Assembly: GCA_020430865.1 (NCBI GenBank)
Contig: JAGQIY010001044.1
Span: 1 to 7,784 of the forward strand
Length of the DNA: 7,784 nt
Origin: Myxococcales bacterium
GTDB taxonomy: Bacteria; Myxococcota; Polyangia; Polyangiales; Polyangiaceae
Direction: 5' to 3'
This document shows, piece by piece, positions 1 through 7,100 of this stretch. Each line of letters starts with the position of its first letter. The first letter of the stretch is position 1. The position numbers and the translations under genes are program-made. The notes beneath the pieces were generated by a model. That model searched no databases and was not told where the DNA came from. It saw only the letters and a program-made list of their open reading frames with translations.

Positions 1-1014
1 CTCACCCGCCGCGCACTTTTCCATGCGGCGCATCTTCGCAGCACGGTCCGCCAGAGGCGGGGCCGCGAGTTGCTTCCGCCACTCGCCGACCTCGTAGTTG
101 GACATGGGTCGAATCGCGCGCTCGAGTTCGACTGCCATGTCTCGAGCGGTCTCGTAGCGCTCTGCTGCGTCCTTCGCCAACGCCTTGGCCACGATGGGAT
201 CGAAGGGCGCGAACGCCGGGTCCACGTCGCTCGGCTTCGGCGCCTCTACCTCGAGCACCTGGTTCAGCTGCGCGATCTCGTTCTCGCCGTCGACGATACG
301 CTGACCCGTGAGCGACTCATAGAGCACCACCCCCGCCGCGTAGATGTCGGTCCGAGAGGAGATCTCCTCACCGCGGGCCTGCTCCGGCGCCATGTAGCGG
401 ACCTTGCCCTTGAGCTGGCCATCTCGCGTCGCCTGAATCCTCCCGGAACCTTTGGCGACGCCGAAATCGAGCACGCGCGGGATGCCATCGACCCCCAGCA
501 TGATGTTCTGGGGTGATACGTCTCGGTGGACGATACCCAGCGGGTCACCGTTCTCGTCCCGCGCGTCGTGCGCGGCGTGGAGCCCGTAGAGAGCACCGAT
601 CATGACCGCAGCGACCAGCTCCGGCTTGACCTCGATGCCAGTCTTGCGGGCGAACTTCAGCAGCTTGCTGAACGCTTCGCCCTCCACGTAGTCGAGGACC
701 AGGCAGACTTCTTCCCCACGCTGAACCACGTCGAGGGTGGGGACCACGTTGGGATGTCGCACGCGGGCAGCCAGACGCGCCTCGTCGAGGAACATCTCGA
801 TGAACTCGGGTTCACCGACCAGGTGTCGGTGCACCCGCTTGATCGCCACCGGCTTCGTGAACCCCGCCGGTCCCAACAGGCGCCCGAGTTGAACCGTCGC
901 CATGCCGCCGATGGCGATCTCCTCGAACAACTCGTACCGACCATCGAGTCGTTCTCGATCCGCGCTGTGACGAGGATGCGAAATTGCGGACACGGAAGCT
1001 GCCTTGTGACTCAT
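1..1014 (-). CDS. Eukaryotic-type serine/threonine protein kinase, N-terminal 338 residues (3' end off the left edge)
   Basis: Reading the minus strand from the ATG at 1014-1012 gives 338 codons with no stop up to base 1, so the C-terminus is missing. The kinase domain spans about residues 27-302. Visible motifs are a glycine loop (IAIGGMATV, 33-41), the VAIK lysine K59, the helix-C glutamate E78, catalytic loop HRDVSPQN (163-170, base D165), DFG (183-185), APE (209-211), helix-F Asp D223 and a late conserved Arg, R286. These show an ATP-dependent protein kinase, presumably cytoplasmic at this end. The usual catalytic-loop Lys (HRDxKPxN) is Ser167 here, and two of the three loop glycines are Ala34 and Ala39; I recall both variants as common in myxobacterial kinases. 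Residues 303-338 lie past the kinase fold and show no recognisable domain; a membrane segment or sensor may follow off the window. The start is supported by the 26-residue lead before the fold, but no strong ribosome site precedes it. Confidence 0.95.
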   Translation of the reverse strand, partial: MSHKAASVSAISHPRHSADRERLDGRYELFEEIAIGGMATVQLGRLLGPAGFTKPVAIKRVHRHLVGEPEFIEMFLDEARLAARVRHPNVVPTLDVVQRGEEVCLVLDYVEGEAFSKLLKFARKTGIEVKPELVAAVMIGALYGLHAAHDARDENGDPLGIVHRDVSPQNIMLGVDGIPRVLDFGVAKGSGRIQATRDGQLKGKVRYMAPEQARGEEISSRTDIYAAGVVLYESLTGQRIVDGENEIAQLNQVLEVEAPKPSDVDPAFAPFDPIVAKALAKDAAERYETARDMAVELERAIRPMSNYEVGEWRKQLAAPPLADRAAKMRRMEKCAAGE

Positions 1015-1100
1015 TCTGTCTCGAGCTCGGTTCCCCGAACCTGCGTGGCCCGCTCCCCTGGCTTTCTCACCAAACGGAGCCAGGGAGCCGCCCGGACCGC

Positions 1101-1130
1101 GTAAACGATAGCATGTAACTCGAACGTGAA
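1101..1130 (-). promoter_or_regulatory. AT-rich patch, possible promoter region of the kinase gene
   Basis: This 30-base stretch is about 40% G+C in otherwise very GC-rich DNA and lies roughly 90-120 bases upstream of the kinase start. On the minus strand it contains TTCACG and TATCGT-like hexamers, but their spacing of 14 bases is too short for a good sigma-70 promoter. The call rests on base composition and position only. Confidence 0.22.
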
Positions 1131-1426
1131 TCCGCCTTCTTCACAAGCGGCGCCGTAGCGGCGGAACCTCGAAGCGCGTTGTCGCGGGGCAAAGAACGCA
1201 ACATCTTGCAGGTCCGCCGCGGCGCGTCGCGGCGTGGATCGCTGGACAACCGCGGGCAGCCATGAACGCCAACGTGGTTGCAGGTGGGATGCAGCCGCAG
1301 GTCACGAGCTCACCAGACAACTGGTTGGTAGCGAGTGAGCCGGCGAGCGCCGTCCACATTCCCGCTCGGCAATGCGCTGACCGTTTGGGGAACCTGGCTT
1401 TGCGATGCGACGAACTTGAGGGATGA

Positions 1427-1466
1427 TCCAAGCAGCGGCTTCCGCTTCTTCCTCTCACTGCTTGGA
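1427..1466 (+). repeat. 9-bp perfect inverted repeat in the leader of the Gly-rich lipoprotein gene
   Basis: The arms are tccaagcag (1427-1435) and ctgcttgga (1458-1466), with a pyrimidine-rich 22-base loop. The 3' arm contains most of the only purine-rich ribosome-site candidate, ggag at 1464-1467, which sits 13 bases before the ATG at 1481. If formed in mRNA, the stem would mask that site. The pairing is seen directly; a regulatory role is inference. Confidence 0.45.
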
Positions 1467-1554
1467 GTACGCCGATCCTCATGCACGGGCCCCAACCGCG
1501 ATCCCACACCTGGCCCCGACTCGCAGCCTTGTCTGGACTGCTTGGACTGCTTGG
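1457..1554 (+). repeat. Three copies of the 9-mer actgcttgg across leader and signal-peptide codons
   Basis: Copies lie at 1457-1465, 1537-1545 and 1546-1554, the last two in direct tandem. The tandem pair encodes the Leu/Gly-rich core of the lipoprotein signal peptide (GLLGLLG). Eight bases of each copy (ctgcttgg) are complementary to the arm at 1428-1435, so that arm has three possible partners. The tandem pair may be a simple 9-bp duplication within a hydrophobic core. Confidence 0.5.
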
Positions 1555-2719
1555 CTGTTCGGTGGTGGGCAAAGACCTGGACGGATACTTCTCGGGCGAC
1601 GCAGGCGACGCCGGGGGAAGCGCAGGTAGCGGCGCCAGCGGTGGAACGGCGGGCAACGGTGGGAGCGCCGGCAGCGGTGCGACGGGCGCCAGCGGCGCGA
1701 TGGGGGGCAGCGCGGGCGTAGCGGGCAGCTCTGGCAGCGGCGGCACGAGCGGAGCTGGTGGCTGCGGCTCTCGGCAGCCCCCAACGCGTCCTGCAGTTCA
1801 GGACACTGGCAGCGGCGCGCCCACCACGATCTGGGTGCTCAAGGACATCGTGATCGACCAGCCCGATCCGCTCTGGAAGGACATCGGCTTCGACCTCGAC
1901 GGAGTCTGCACGCAGCCCCCGGACAACCCGGTGGAGTGTCTTGCCGAGAACGCCAGCGGACCTCAGCGCGACGGAAACGCCGGCGTCGACAACGCGTTTG
2001 GCAGCACGGTCATTCCCCTGCTGAAGGCAGCAGACGTCACCATCCAGCAGTCGGCGCAGAGCAACCAGAACGAGGGCAAGTCCGCCATCGTGGTCCACGT
2101 CGACGGCTGGAACGGCGAGGACGACGACCCGTCGGTCCAGGTCTGGATGGCAGAAACGGCGTACGCGATTCCCGACGGAAGCACCGACCCGGGCATGCCG
2201 AGCTGGGATGGGACTGACAGCTTCTACGTGCCAGACGCCGCGTTCAACAACGGTGACGTCAACTCACCGGTGATCGGCAACGACAACGCCTACGTCGCGG
2301 GTCGCGTGCTGGTGATGCGTCTCCCCGATCGCTCCGCGTTCCCCTTCCAGACCAGCGACGGTCAGGTGTTCCTGAAGCTCACCGACGCCACGCTCACCGG
2401 ACAGATCAGCGCGGACGGCCGCAGCCTCGCCAACGTGCAGCTGGCGGGGCGTTGGGGCGCCCAGGACGTGCTCGACACGTTGGTGTACATCAACATCTGC
2501 CCCAACAGCCTCGAGTACGGCCTGGTGCAGAACCTGCTCCAGAATAGCGCCGACATCCGCGCGACCAAGGGCACCGGAGGCCCAGGCGCCGTCTGCGACG
2601 CGGTGAGCATCGGCATCCAGCTCACTGGCTACCCAGGCAAGTTCGGGGGCCTGATCCCGAGTCAGCCGCTGGTCAACCCCTGTGCTGGAAGCGGCGGCGC
2701 GGGCGGCAAGGCCAACTAG
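1481..2719 (+). CDS. Lipoprotein with Gly/Ala/Ser-rich spacer and an unnamed globular domain
   Basis: The 412-residue product starts with a type II signal peptide: Arg at 7 and 13, a Leu/Gly core, and lipobox LLGC with the lipidated Cys at 26. Ser at +2 suggests the outer membrane by the enterobacterial rule. Residues 39-94 are a flexible spacer in which 48 of 56 residues are Gly, Ala or Ser. The rest, about 95-412, is an acidic globular domain with six cysteines (95, 143, 153, 340, 372, 401) that could form disulfides outside the cytoplasm. It contains FDLDGVCT (137-144) and DGNAGVDNAFG (164-174); I recall similar Cys-framed 'DGxxGVDNxxG' patterns in other myxobacterial lipoproteins but no named family. 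A second Gly/Ala/Ser-rich tail ends the chain. No catalytic motif was seen, so function is unknown. The ATG at 1481 is chosen because it gives an ordinary 25-residue signal peptide and no better in-frame start lies nearby. It converges on the Cys-rich lipoprotein gene. Confidence 0.88.
   Translation: MHGPQPRSHTWPRLAALSGLLGLLGCSVVGKDLDGYFSGDAGDAGGSAGSGASGGTAGNGGSAGSGATGASGAMGGSAGVAGSSGSGGTSGAGGCGSRQPPTRPAVQDTGSGAPTTIWVLKDIVIDQPDPLWKDIGFDLDGVCTQPPDNPVECLAENASGPQRDGNAGVDNAFGSTVIPLLKAADVTIQQSAQSNQNEGKSAIVVHVDGWNGEDDDPSVQVWMAETAYAIPDGSTDPGMPSWDGTDSFYVPDAAFNNGDVNSPVIGNDNAYVAGRVLVMRLPDRSAFPFQTSDGQVFLKLTDATLTGQISADGRSLANVQLAGRWGAQDVLDTLVYINICPNSLEYGLVQNLLQNSADIRATKGTGGPGAVCDAVSIGIQLTGYPGKFGGLIPSQPLVNPCAGSGGAGGKAN
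1595..1762 (+). repeat. Gly/Ala/Ser low-complexity spacer inside the lipoprotein gene
   Basis: This segment encodes residues 39-94: 25 Gly, 12 Ala and 11 Ser out of 56. It begins with DAGDAGG and continues in irregular GSAGSG-like units built from imperfect ggcagcggc/gccagcggc DNA. It probably tethers the folded domain to the lipid anchor. Such a tract could change length between strains by replication slippage. Confidence 0.75.
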
Positions 2720-2726
2720 CAGCTAG
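2716..2726. repeat. 11-bp palindrome carrying both stop codons of two convergent genes
   Basis: The sequence ctagcagctag has perfect 5-bp arms around one central base. The TAG at 2717-2719 ends the plus-strand lipoprotein and the mirrored TAG (cta at 2723-2725) ends the minus-strand lipoprotein. With only three bases between the stops there is no room for a separate terminator, and no GC-stem plus T-run was seen next to it. Confidence 0.6.
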
Positions 2727-3388
2727 TCCGCCAGGTCCGGGTCAGCGACTCTGGCGTCCGTGGCGCTCGCGTCCGAGGCCTCCTGCCCTGCATCGAGTGT
2801 TTCAGGGGGTGAGTGCGCGCCGCGCGGCTCCACCAAGGAGTACGTATTGCTGACGCAGTCGGAGCGAGCACCCACGCAGCACTCCAGGAGCCGCTTGTTC
2901 CCGCCGGGCTCCAGACACACCAGCTCGTCGAACTCCCAGCAGGACTCCTCCACCAGACCGGCGCATCCTGGGAAGACCCCGCTCTGACACGCTCGCGGCT
3001 GCTTGCCGTTCCAGCGGTCCCCGAGACAACTGGTCACTGGCAACAGTCGGTCGTCCCGCACGCAAGCGTTGGTCGACAACCGTCTCGAGCCGAGACGCGA
3101 GCAATCCGGGAGGGCGGGACAGGCGCGGTCGGAGGACCGCCAGAGATCACAGTAGGGCCCCTTCCCCACGAAATCGGGGGGACGATCCGAACCCGACGTC
3201 GCGCCGTTGATGAGCGCACCGGCGGTCTCAGCTGCCAGCTTGCCCGCGGCGGGGCTGCCACAAGCACCGACCGCCAGCACGCCGAGCCCCGACACCAAGC
3301 CAGCGCGGCCCCAGCGTACCGCCGAACGGACCGAAGTCAGACTCGGGAAACGCACTCTCCAAGCCCAGACTACGGCTGCCCTCGCCAC
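2723..3388 (-). CDS. Cysteine-rich lipoprotein, 221 residues, function unknown
   Basis: Start is placed at the GTG at 3388-3386, preceded at five bases by GAGGA. The N-terminus has several Arg, a Gly/Leu/Val core and lipobox VGAC with Cys43; Gly at +2 fits outer-membrane sorting. The lead is long, so the GTG at 3355 (Cys becomes residue 32) is an alternative, though its ribosome site is crowded. The frame is open further upstream to 3613, but that part overlaps the TPR gene and looks like a shadow. Residues 80-178 hold twelve cysteines (80, 90, 96, 109, 121, 134, 142, 150, 158, 170, 171, 178), mostly 6-13 apart with one adjacent pair, suggesting a small disulfide-stabilised domain outside the cytoplasm. 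Residues 196-221 form an acidic Asp/Ala-rich tail. No named family is recognised. It follows the TPR gene after eight bases on the same strand, so the two are probably co-transcribed. Confidence 0.8.
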   Translation of the reverse strand: MARAAVVWAWRVRFPSLTSVRSAVRWGRAGLVSGLGVLAVGACGSPAAGKLAAETAGALINGATSGSDRPPDFVGKGPYCDLWRSSDRACPALPDCSRLGSRRLSTNACVRDDRLLPVTSCLGDRWNGKQPRACQSGVFPGCAGLVEESCWEFDELVCLEPGGNKRLLECCVGARSDCVSNTYSLVEPRGAHSPPETLDAGQEASDASATDARVADPDLAD

Positions 3389-3393
3389 CGTCT

Positions 3394-3398
3394 TCCTC
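3394..3398 (-). promoter_or_regulatory. Shine-Dalgarno site of the Cys-rich lipoprotein gene, overlapping the TPR stop codon
   Basis: On the minus strand the TPR stop reads TGAGGAAG, so the purine-rich GAGGA starts inside the TGA and ends five bases before the GTG at 3388. This is the best ribosome site in the window. It decides the start chosen for the lipoprotein and points to translational coupling between the two genes. Confidence 0.6.
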
Positions 3399-4134
3399 AG
3401 GTCATTCCCACGTGGCGACGCAACGTGAATGCAGACTCGCTCACCCAGAAGCGCATCAGGTCGTCGATCAGCGCCATGCCCTGGGCCAGCGCGGGGCCAC
3501 GCAGACCCGCCAGGTCGCCCTCGGTGCGCCGGAGTAGGTTGATGGTGCCGGGCAAGTCGTCCGAGATGACCAGAGCGGCGCGGGCCGAGCTCAGGCGTAG
3601 GCGCCGACACCACTCCTCGACGTGAGTGACTGGCTCGCCCGAGTAGAGCGGGGCGCTCTCCTCCAGCGCCTTGCGGGTTCTTCTGGAGATCGCCTTCGCG
3701 ATGCGCCGCGAGAGGTTGTCGAGCTCGGGATCCGCTCCGCCAAAACCGGGCACGAAGGCCCGCGTGGTCGCGTTGAGCAACTCCTCGACGTGGCGCGGCA
3801 TCAGCTTCTCCACGGCGTGCACCCCGCGGCGGATGCTGGCCATGGCGCGCGCGAAGAGAAACACCTGCTGGCTCTCCGCCAGGGTCGTGACGTGAGCCGG
3901 CACCAACAGCGCCGGTGGATCTCCGAACTCCACCTCGACGCTACCGGCGTGAGCACGATGCACGTAGAGGTCGAAGTTCTCCACCCCGAATACCCGAGCC
4001 ACGCGATCCGCGAGCATGCGCAGCGGATCTCCGGAGCGCGAACTCAAGCGATCGCGGGAACTGAGCCCGTAGCGCTCGAGCTCCGGTGGGTAGACCTTAC
4101 CCAGACCCTCGCTGACCAACCACAGCAGCTCGAC
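3397..4134 (-). other. C-terminal non-TPR domain of the TPR protein, possibly a degenerate M48-like zincin
   Basis: This encodes residues 1217-1461 (counted from 7782) after a flexible linker. The TPR pattern stops and a mixed domain follows: a VFGVENFDLYVH-type strand region (about 1258-1270), a helix around FLFARAMASIRRGVHA (1308-1323), and a C-terminal region with EEWCRRL, SSARAALVISDD and LMRFWVSESAFTLRRHVG. The first helix lines up by eye with the M48 metallopeptidase helix 'lGHElaHi..GHa', with HExxH replaced by RAMAS (1312-1316). SSARAAL (1398-1404) lines up with the later 'ExxADRAaL' motif, with the metal-binding Glu replaced by Arg1396 and the Asp by Ala1400. If right, the fold is kept without activity. 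I recall similar C-terminal domains on other large myxobacterial TPR proteins, but cannot name a family. Confidence 0.5.
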
Positions 4135-7100
4135 GCCGCGAGCCCCTCCGGCGCCGGCGTCGACGCCGCGATAGGCCACCGAATCGAAGCCGCCTGCGAT
4201 GGCGCTGGCTGGTCGGGGGGGATTCGCGTCGAGCGTGGCTCGCTCCAGGTCGTTGGCGGCGCCGAGCACGACCAGGGGAGCCAGCGCCAGGTTGCGCTCC
4301 CGCGCTCGCCCCATGGCGCCGAGGGTCTCCGCGAGCTCACGCCAGTACTCGGCGCCGTCCACGTCCACCGTCAACAGCTTGCGCAGCTCGTCAGCCGCCT
4401 GAGCGTGGTGCCCTGCGGAACGCAACCTGCGCGCCAACGCGTGGCGTAGTCCGCGATCCTCGGGGAACGCAGCGGCGGCCTTCTGCAGACCCGCGAGGGC
4501 CTTGTCTCGCTGCCCCAGGCCTTCGTCGAGCACGTCCGCCACCTTCAGCTCCAGCGCCACTCGATCTTCGGAGCTGAGCTGGTGATGGGCCGCGAACTGG
4601 ACCAGCGCCTCGGCCTCGCGCTGGAGGACTTGCTGCCTGGCGCTTCCCTCCAGCGCCTGAGCGTGGCGTTCGAGCTCGGCTACCGCGACCATCCCGACCA
4701 GCGCGACGGCGTCCGCCAGGGCCCGCGCCGCAGCTTCGGAGTGTCCTCGCTCGGCTTCCAGTTCCGCGAGCAGCTGATAGGACTCGGCGCGCTCGGCCTT
4801 GGTACCCGACACCATCACCAGTTGCTTGGCGCTACTGTACGCGGCATCCAGATCCCGACGTCGGCGCTGGATGCCGATCAAGCATTGCAGAGCCTCACGG
4901 CTCTCCGGCTCGCGCTCGATCACTGCGAGCACGCTGCCCAGCGCCCGTTGATCATCCCCGAGGTGCTCGGACAACACCTGCGCGTGAAGCAGCTGGGCAC
5001 GGCTGAGGAGCTTGTCGGTCGGCTTCAGCTGGATCGCCCGAGACAGCCGGTCGACCGCCTCGGCCCACTGTCCGTCCTGAGCGTAGAGCTCGGCCAGCTT
5101 GACCAGCGTCGCTGGACTGTCGGGTTCATCGCCAAGCACTCGGTTGAGCGCAGCCAGCGCCGCCGGCAGGTCCTGCTTCTGTTCCGCCAGCAGGTCGGCG
5201 ATCGCGTTCCACAGGGCCGCGTGCCGAGCCTGGAGCCGAGCCGAGTTCGCCGCGTGAAGCAGGGCGTCGTAGAGCTGATCGATCTTGTCCTGGAGCAGCA
5301 AGGTCTCGATCAAGCCGTCCGCCGCGTCCTCGTGATCCGGATTCACCTCGAGCGCCTGAGTCAGATCCTTCGCCGCGGCGTCGAGATCGCCGCGCTCGCG
5401 CTCAGCCTTGGCGGCGAGCACGAGGAGGTCCGCACCACGGTCAAGGTCCCGGGACACGTTCAGCTCGTACTCGGCGGCTTCCCGTAGCAGCGCTCGGTCC
5501 CCAGACTTCTCCGCCAGGCGACCGAACCCTTTTGCTGCACGGTAATTATCCGGATCGGCTTCCAGCGCCGTACGGTAGGTCGAGAGCGCCGATTGATCGC
5601 CCGCCTGCTCGAGGCACTCACCGAGGCGCGTGCGATGGGCGGAGGACAGGTGCGGATCATCGAGCGCAGCGCCGAGACGCGCGTCGACCTGGGTGAGCAG
5701 CGACTGATCCCCGTCTTCGAGCGCCGCGAACTCCAGCGCCGAGAGCGCAAGCGGGTCCTTGGGGTCGACGTGGAGGATGGAGATGAAGGTGTGCTTCGGA
5801 TCGCCGCCGCTGTGCTTGGATGCCTGAAGTCGCGCCAGGTCGCGCAGGGCAGCCACGCGCGCACCAGCGTGGCTCAACACCCGGGAGAGAGTGGCGTAGG
5901 TCACTCCCAGTCGATCCCAGGTTCCCAGGCGCTCGTAGAGGCCGCTCAGTGCAAGCAACGCCGGGAGGTGCGCCGGGTCCCGCTCGATGGCGCCCTCGAA
6001 GCATTTTACAGCACGGATAGGCTCGTTCAGATCGTCTCGCAGGATCTCCCCCGCGGCGGTCAGCGCACCCACGGCGAGCAGGGGATCCCGCGTCTCGGCT
6101 GCTTGGCGCTCCAGCTCGTCCACCAGGCGCTTGTGCTGGCTCTGCGCCGCGAGGATCCGCACGCGACCATCCAGGGCCGGGCGAAAGTCGGGCATCGCGG
6201 CGATCGCGGTCTCGTAGGCAGCCAGCGCGCGGTCGGGCTGATTCAAGCGGTTCTCGTGCACCTCGCCCACGGCCAGCGCGATGCGCGCCTTGGGCTCGTC
6301 CTCCTTGCAGGCAGTGAGTTCCAGCTCGAGCAACTTCACGTACTCGGCCCACTCGCCCCGCTCTGCGTACTTGCGACCCAGAGCCTGCAACGCCGGAGTG
6401 TAGAAGGCGTCATGCTCGATGGCCTGTCGATAGTACTTGATGGCACCGGTCTCGCTACCGATGCGCTCCTCGGTGATCTCACCGATCTTGTGGAGCAAGG
6501 CCGCGCTCTCCGTACCCTTGGCCAGGATGGCGAGCTCGAGCTCGTAGGTCTTGACCAGGTCCTCCCAGCGACCGAGGCGGAAGTAGACGCGCCCCATGCT
6601 GGCCAGGTTCGGAAGGAACTGCTTGTCCTTCTCCAGGACCTTCCGGTAGCGCTCGAGGGCCGCCTCGTCGTCCCTCACGTGATGCTCCATCACCTCACCA
6701 GCGCGATGCAGGAGCGGCACGACCTGGTCCTTGTCAGACGTTCGCTGCGCCTCGGCCTCGAGTCCGCTGACCAGCTCCTTCCAGCGCCCTGCTCGCTCGG
6801 CCGCTCGCTGCCAGGCGTGGATCGCTCCCAGGTGCTTTGCATCGATCTCCAGCACGCGCTTGTAGGTCGCGACGGCGTGCCCCGGAGCGTCCAGCTCATC
6901 CTCGTGCAACCTCCCGATGCGGAACAGGTACTCTATCTTCGTATCGGCGTCGGCGGTCGTCTCCAGGCCGCGCTCATACAGCTCGAGCAACTCGCGGTGC
7001 TTGCCAGCCTGGGCGAACAGCCGCGTCAGGGCCTTGAAAGCGCCTGGGTGCCTCGGATCCAGGGACAGCGCTCGACCGTAGTGCTTCTCCGCCTCGGCCT

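Larger units (their letters stand above)
1015..1480. other. Divergent intergenic region without a convincing gene
   Basis: These 466 bases separate the kinase start from the start of the Gly-rich lipoprotein gene, so they should carry promoters for both directions. Open frames crossing it either have no recognisable protein character or are antisense extensions of the lipoprotein gene. Visible structure consists of an AT-richer patch at 1101-1130, a self-complementary 10-mer (cgccgcggcg) at 1215-1224, short inverted repeats around 1308-1340 (gctcac/gtgagc, accag/ctggt), and the 9-bp inverted repeat at 1427-1466. No tRNA-like or rRNA-like sequence was seen. Confidence 0.6.

Noticed and set aside
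526..1104. A 192-residue plus-strand open frame across the kinase gene, and another at 70-516
   Set aside because: Both lie antisense to the kinase, which has all its catalytic motifs in the minus-strand frame. Neither has recognisable protein features.
1067..1249. A 60-residue minus-strand open frame in the intergenic region
   Set aside because: It has no ribosome site, no recognisable motif, and runs through the AT-rich patch where the kinase promoter is expected.
1308..1340. Short inverted repeats gctcac/gtgagc and accag/ctggt as a possible hairpin or operator
   Set aside because: The arms are only five or six bases, the two pairings compete, and such matches are common by chance in DNA of this composition.
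1395..1409. A sigma-54-like element (GG at 1396-1397, GC at 1407-1408) upstream of the Gly-rich lipoprotein
   Set aside because: The spacing between GG and GC is nine bases instead of the required ten, and the flanking consensus is poor.
1310..2098. A 262-residue minus-strand frame, with a 201-residue frame at 1141-1746 rich in Pro-Leu-Ala repeats
   Set aside because: The repetitive Pro/Leu/Ala character is simply the complement of the Gly/Ala/Ser spacer codons of the real plus-strand lipoprotein.
3389..3613. Upstream extension of the Cys-rich lipoprotein to an earlier start at 3613
   Set aside because: The extra 75 residues overlap the TPR C-terminus out of frame, are rich in Arg, Pro and Gly, and would bury the signal peptide in mid-protein.
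2813..3625. A 270-residue plus-strand open frame across the Cys-rich lipoprotein gene
   Set aside because: The minus-strand frame has a signal peptide, lipobox, regular cysteines and a good ribosome site. The plus-strand translation is low-information and also overlaps the TPR gene end.
4582..5487. A 301-residue plus-strand open frame opposite the TPR gene, and a similar 275-residue one at 3622-4449
   Set aside because: Both are antisense to clear TPR or C-terminal-domain coding sequence. Their translations are rich in Arg, Leu and Gln without domain character, as expected from antisense frames in GC-rich DNA.
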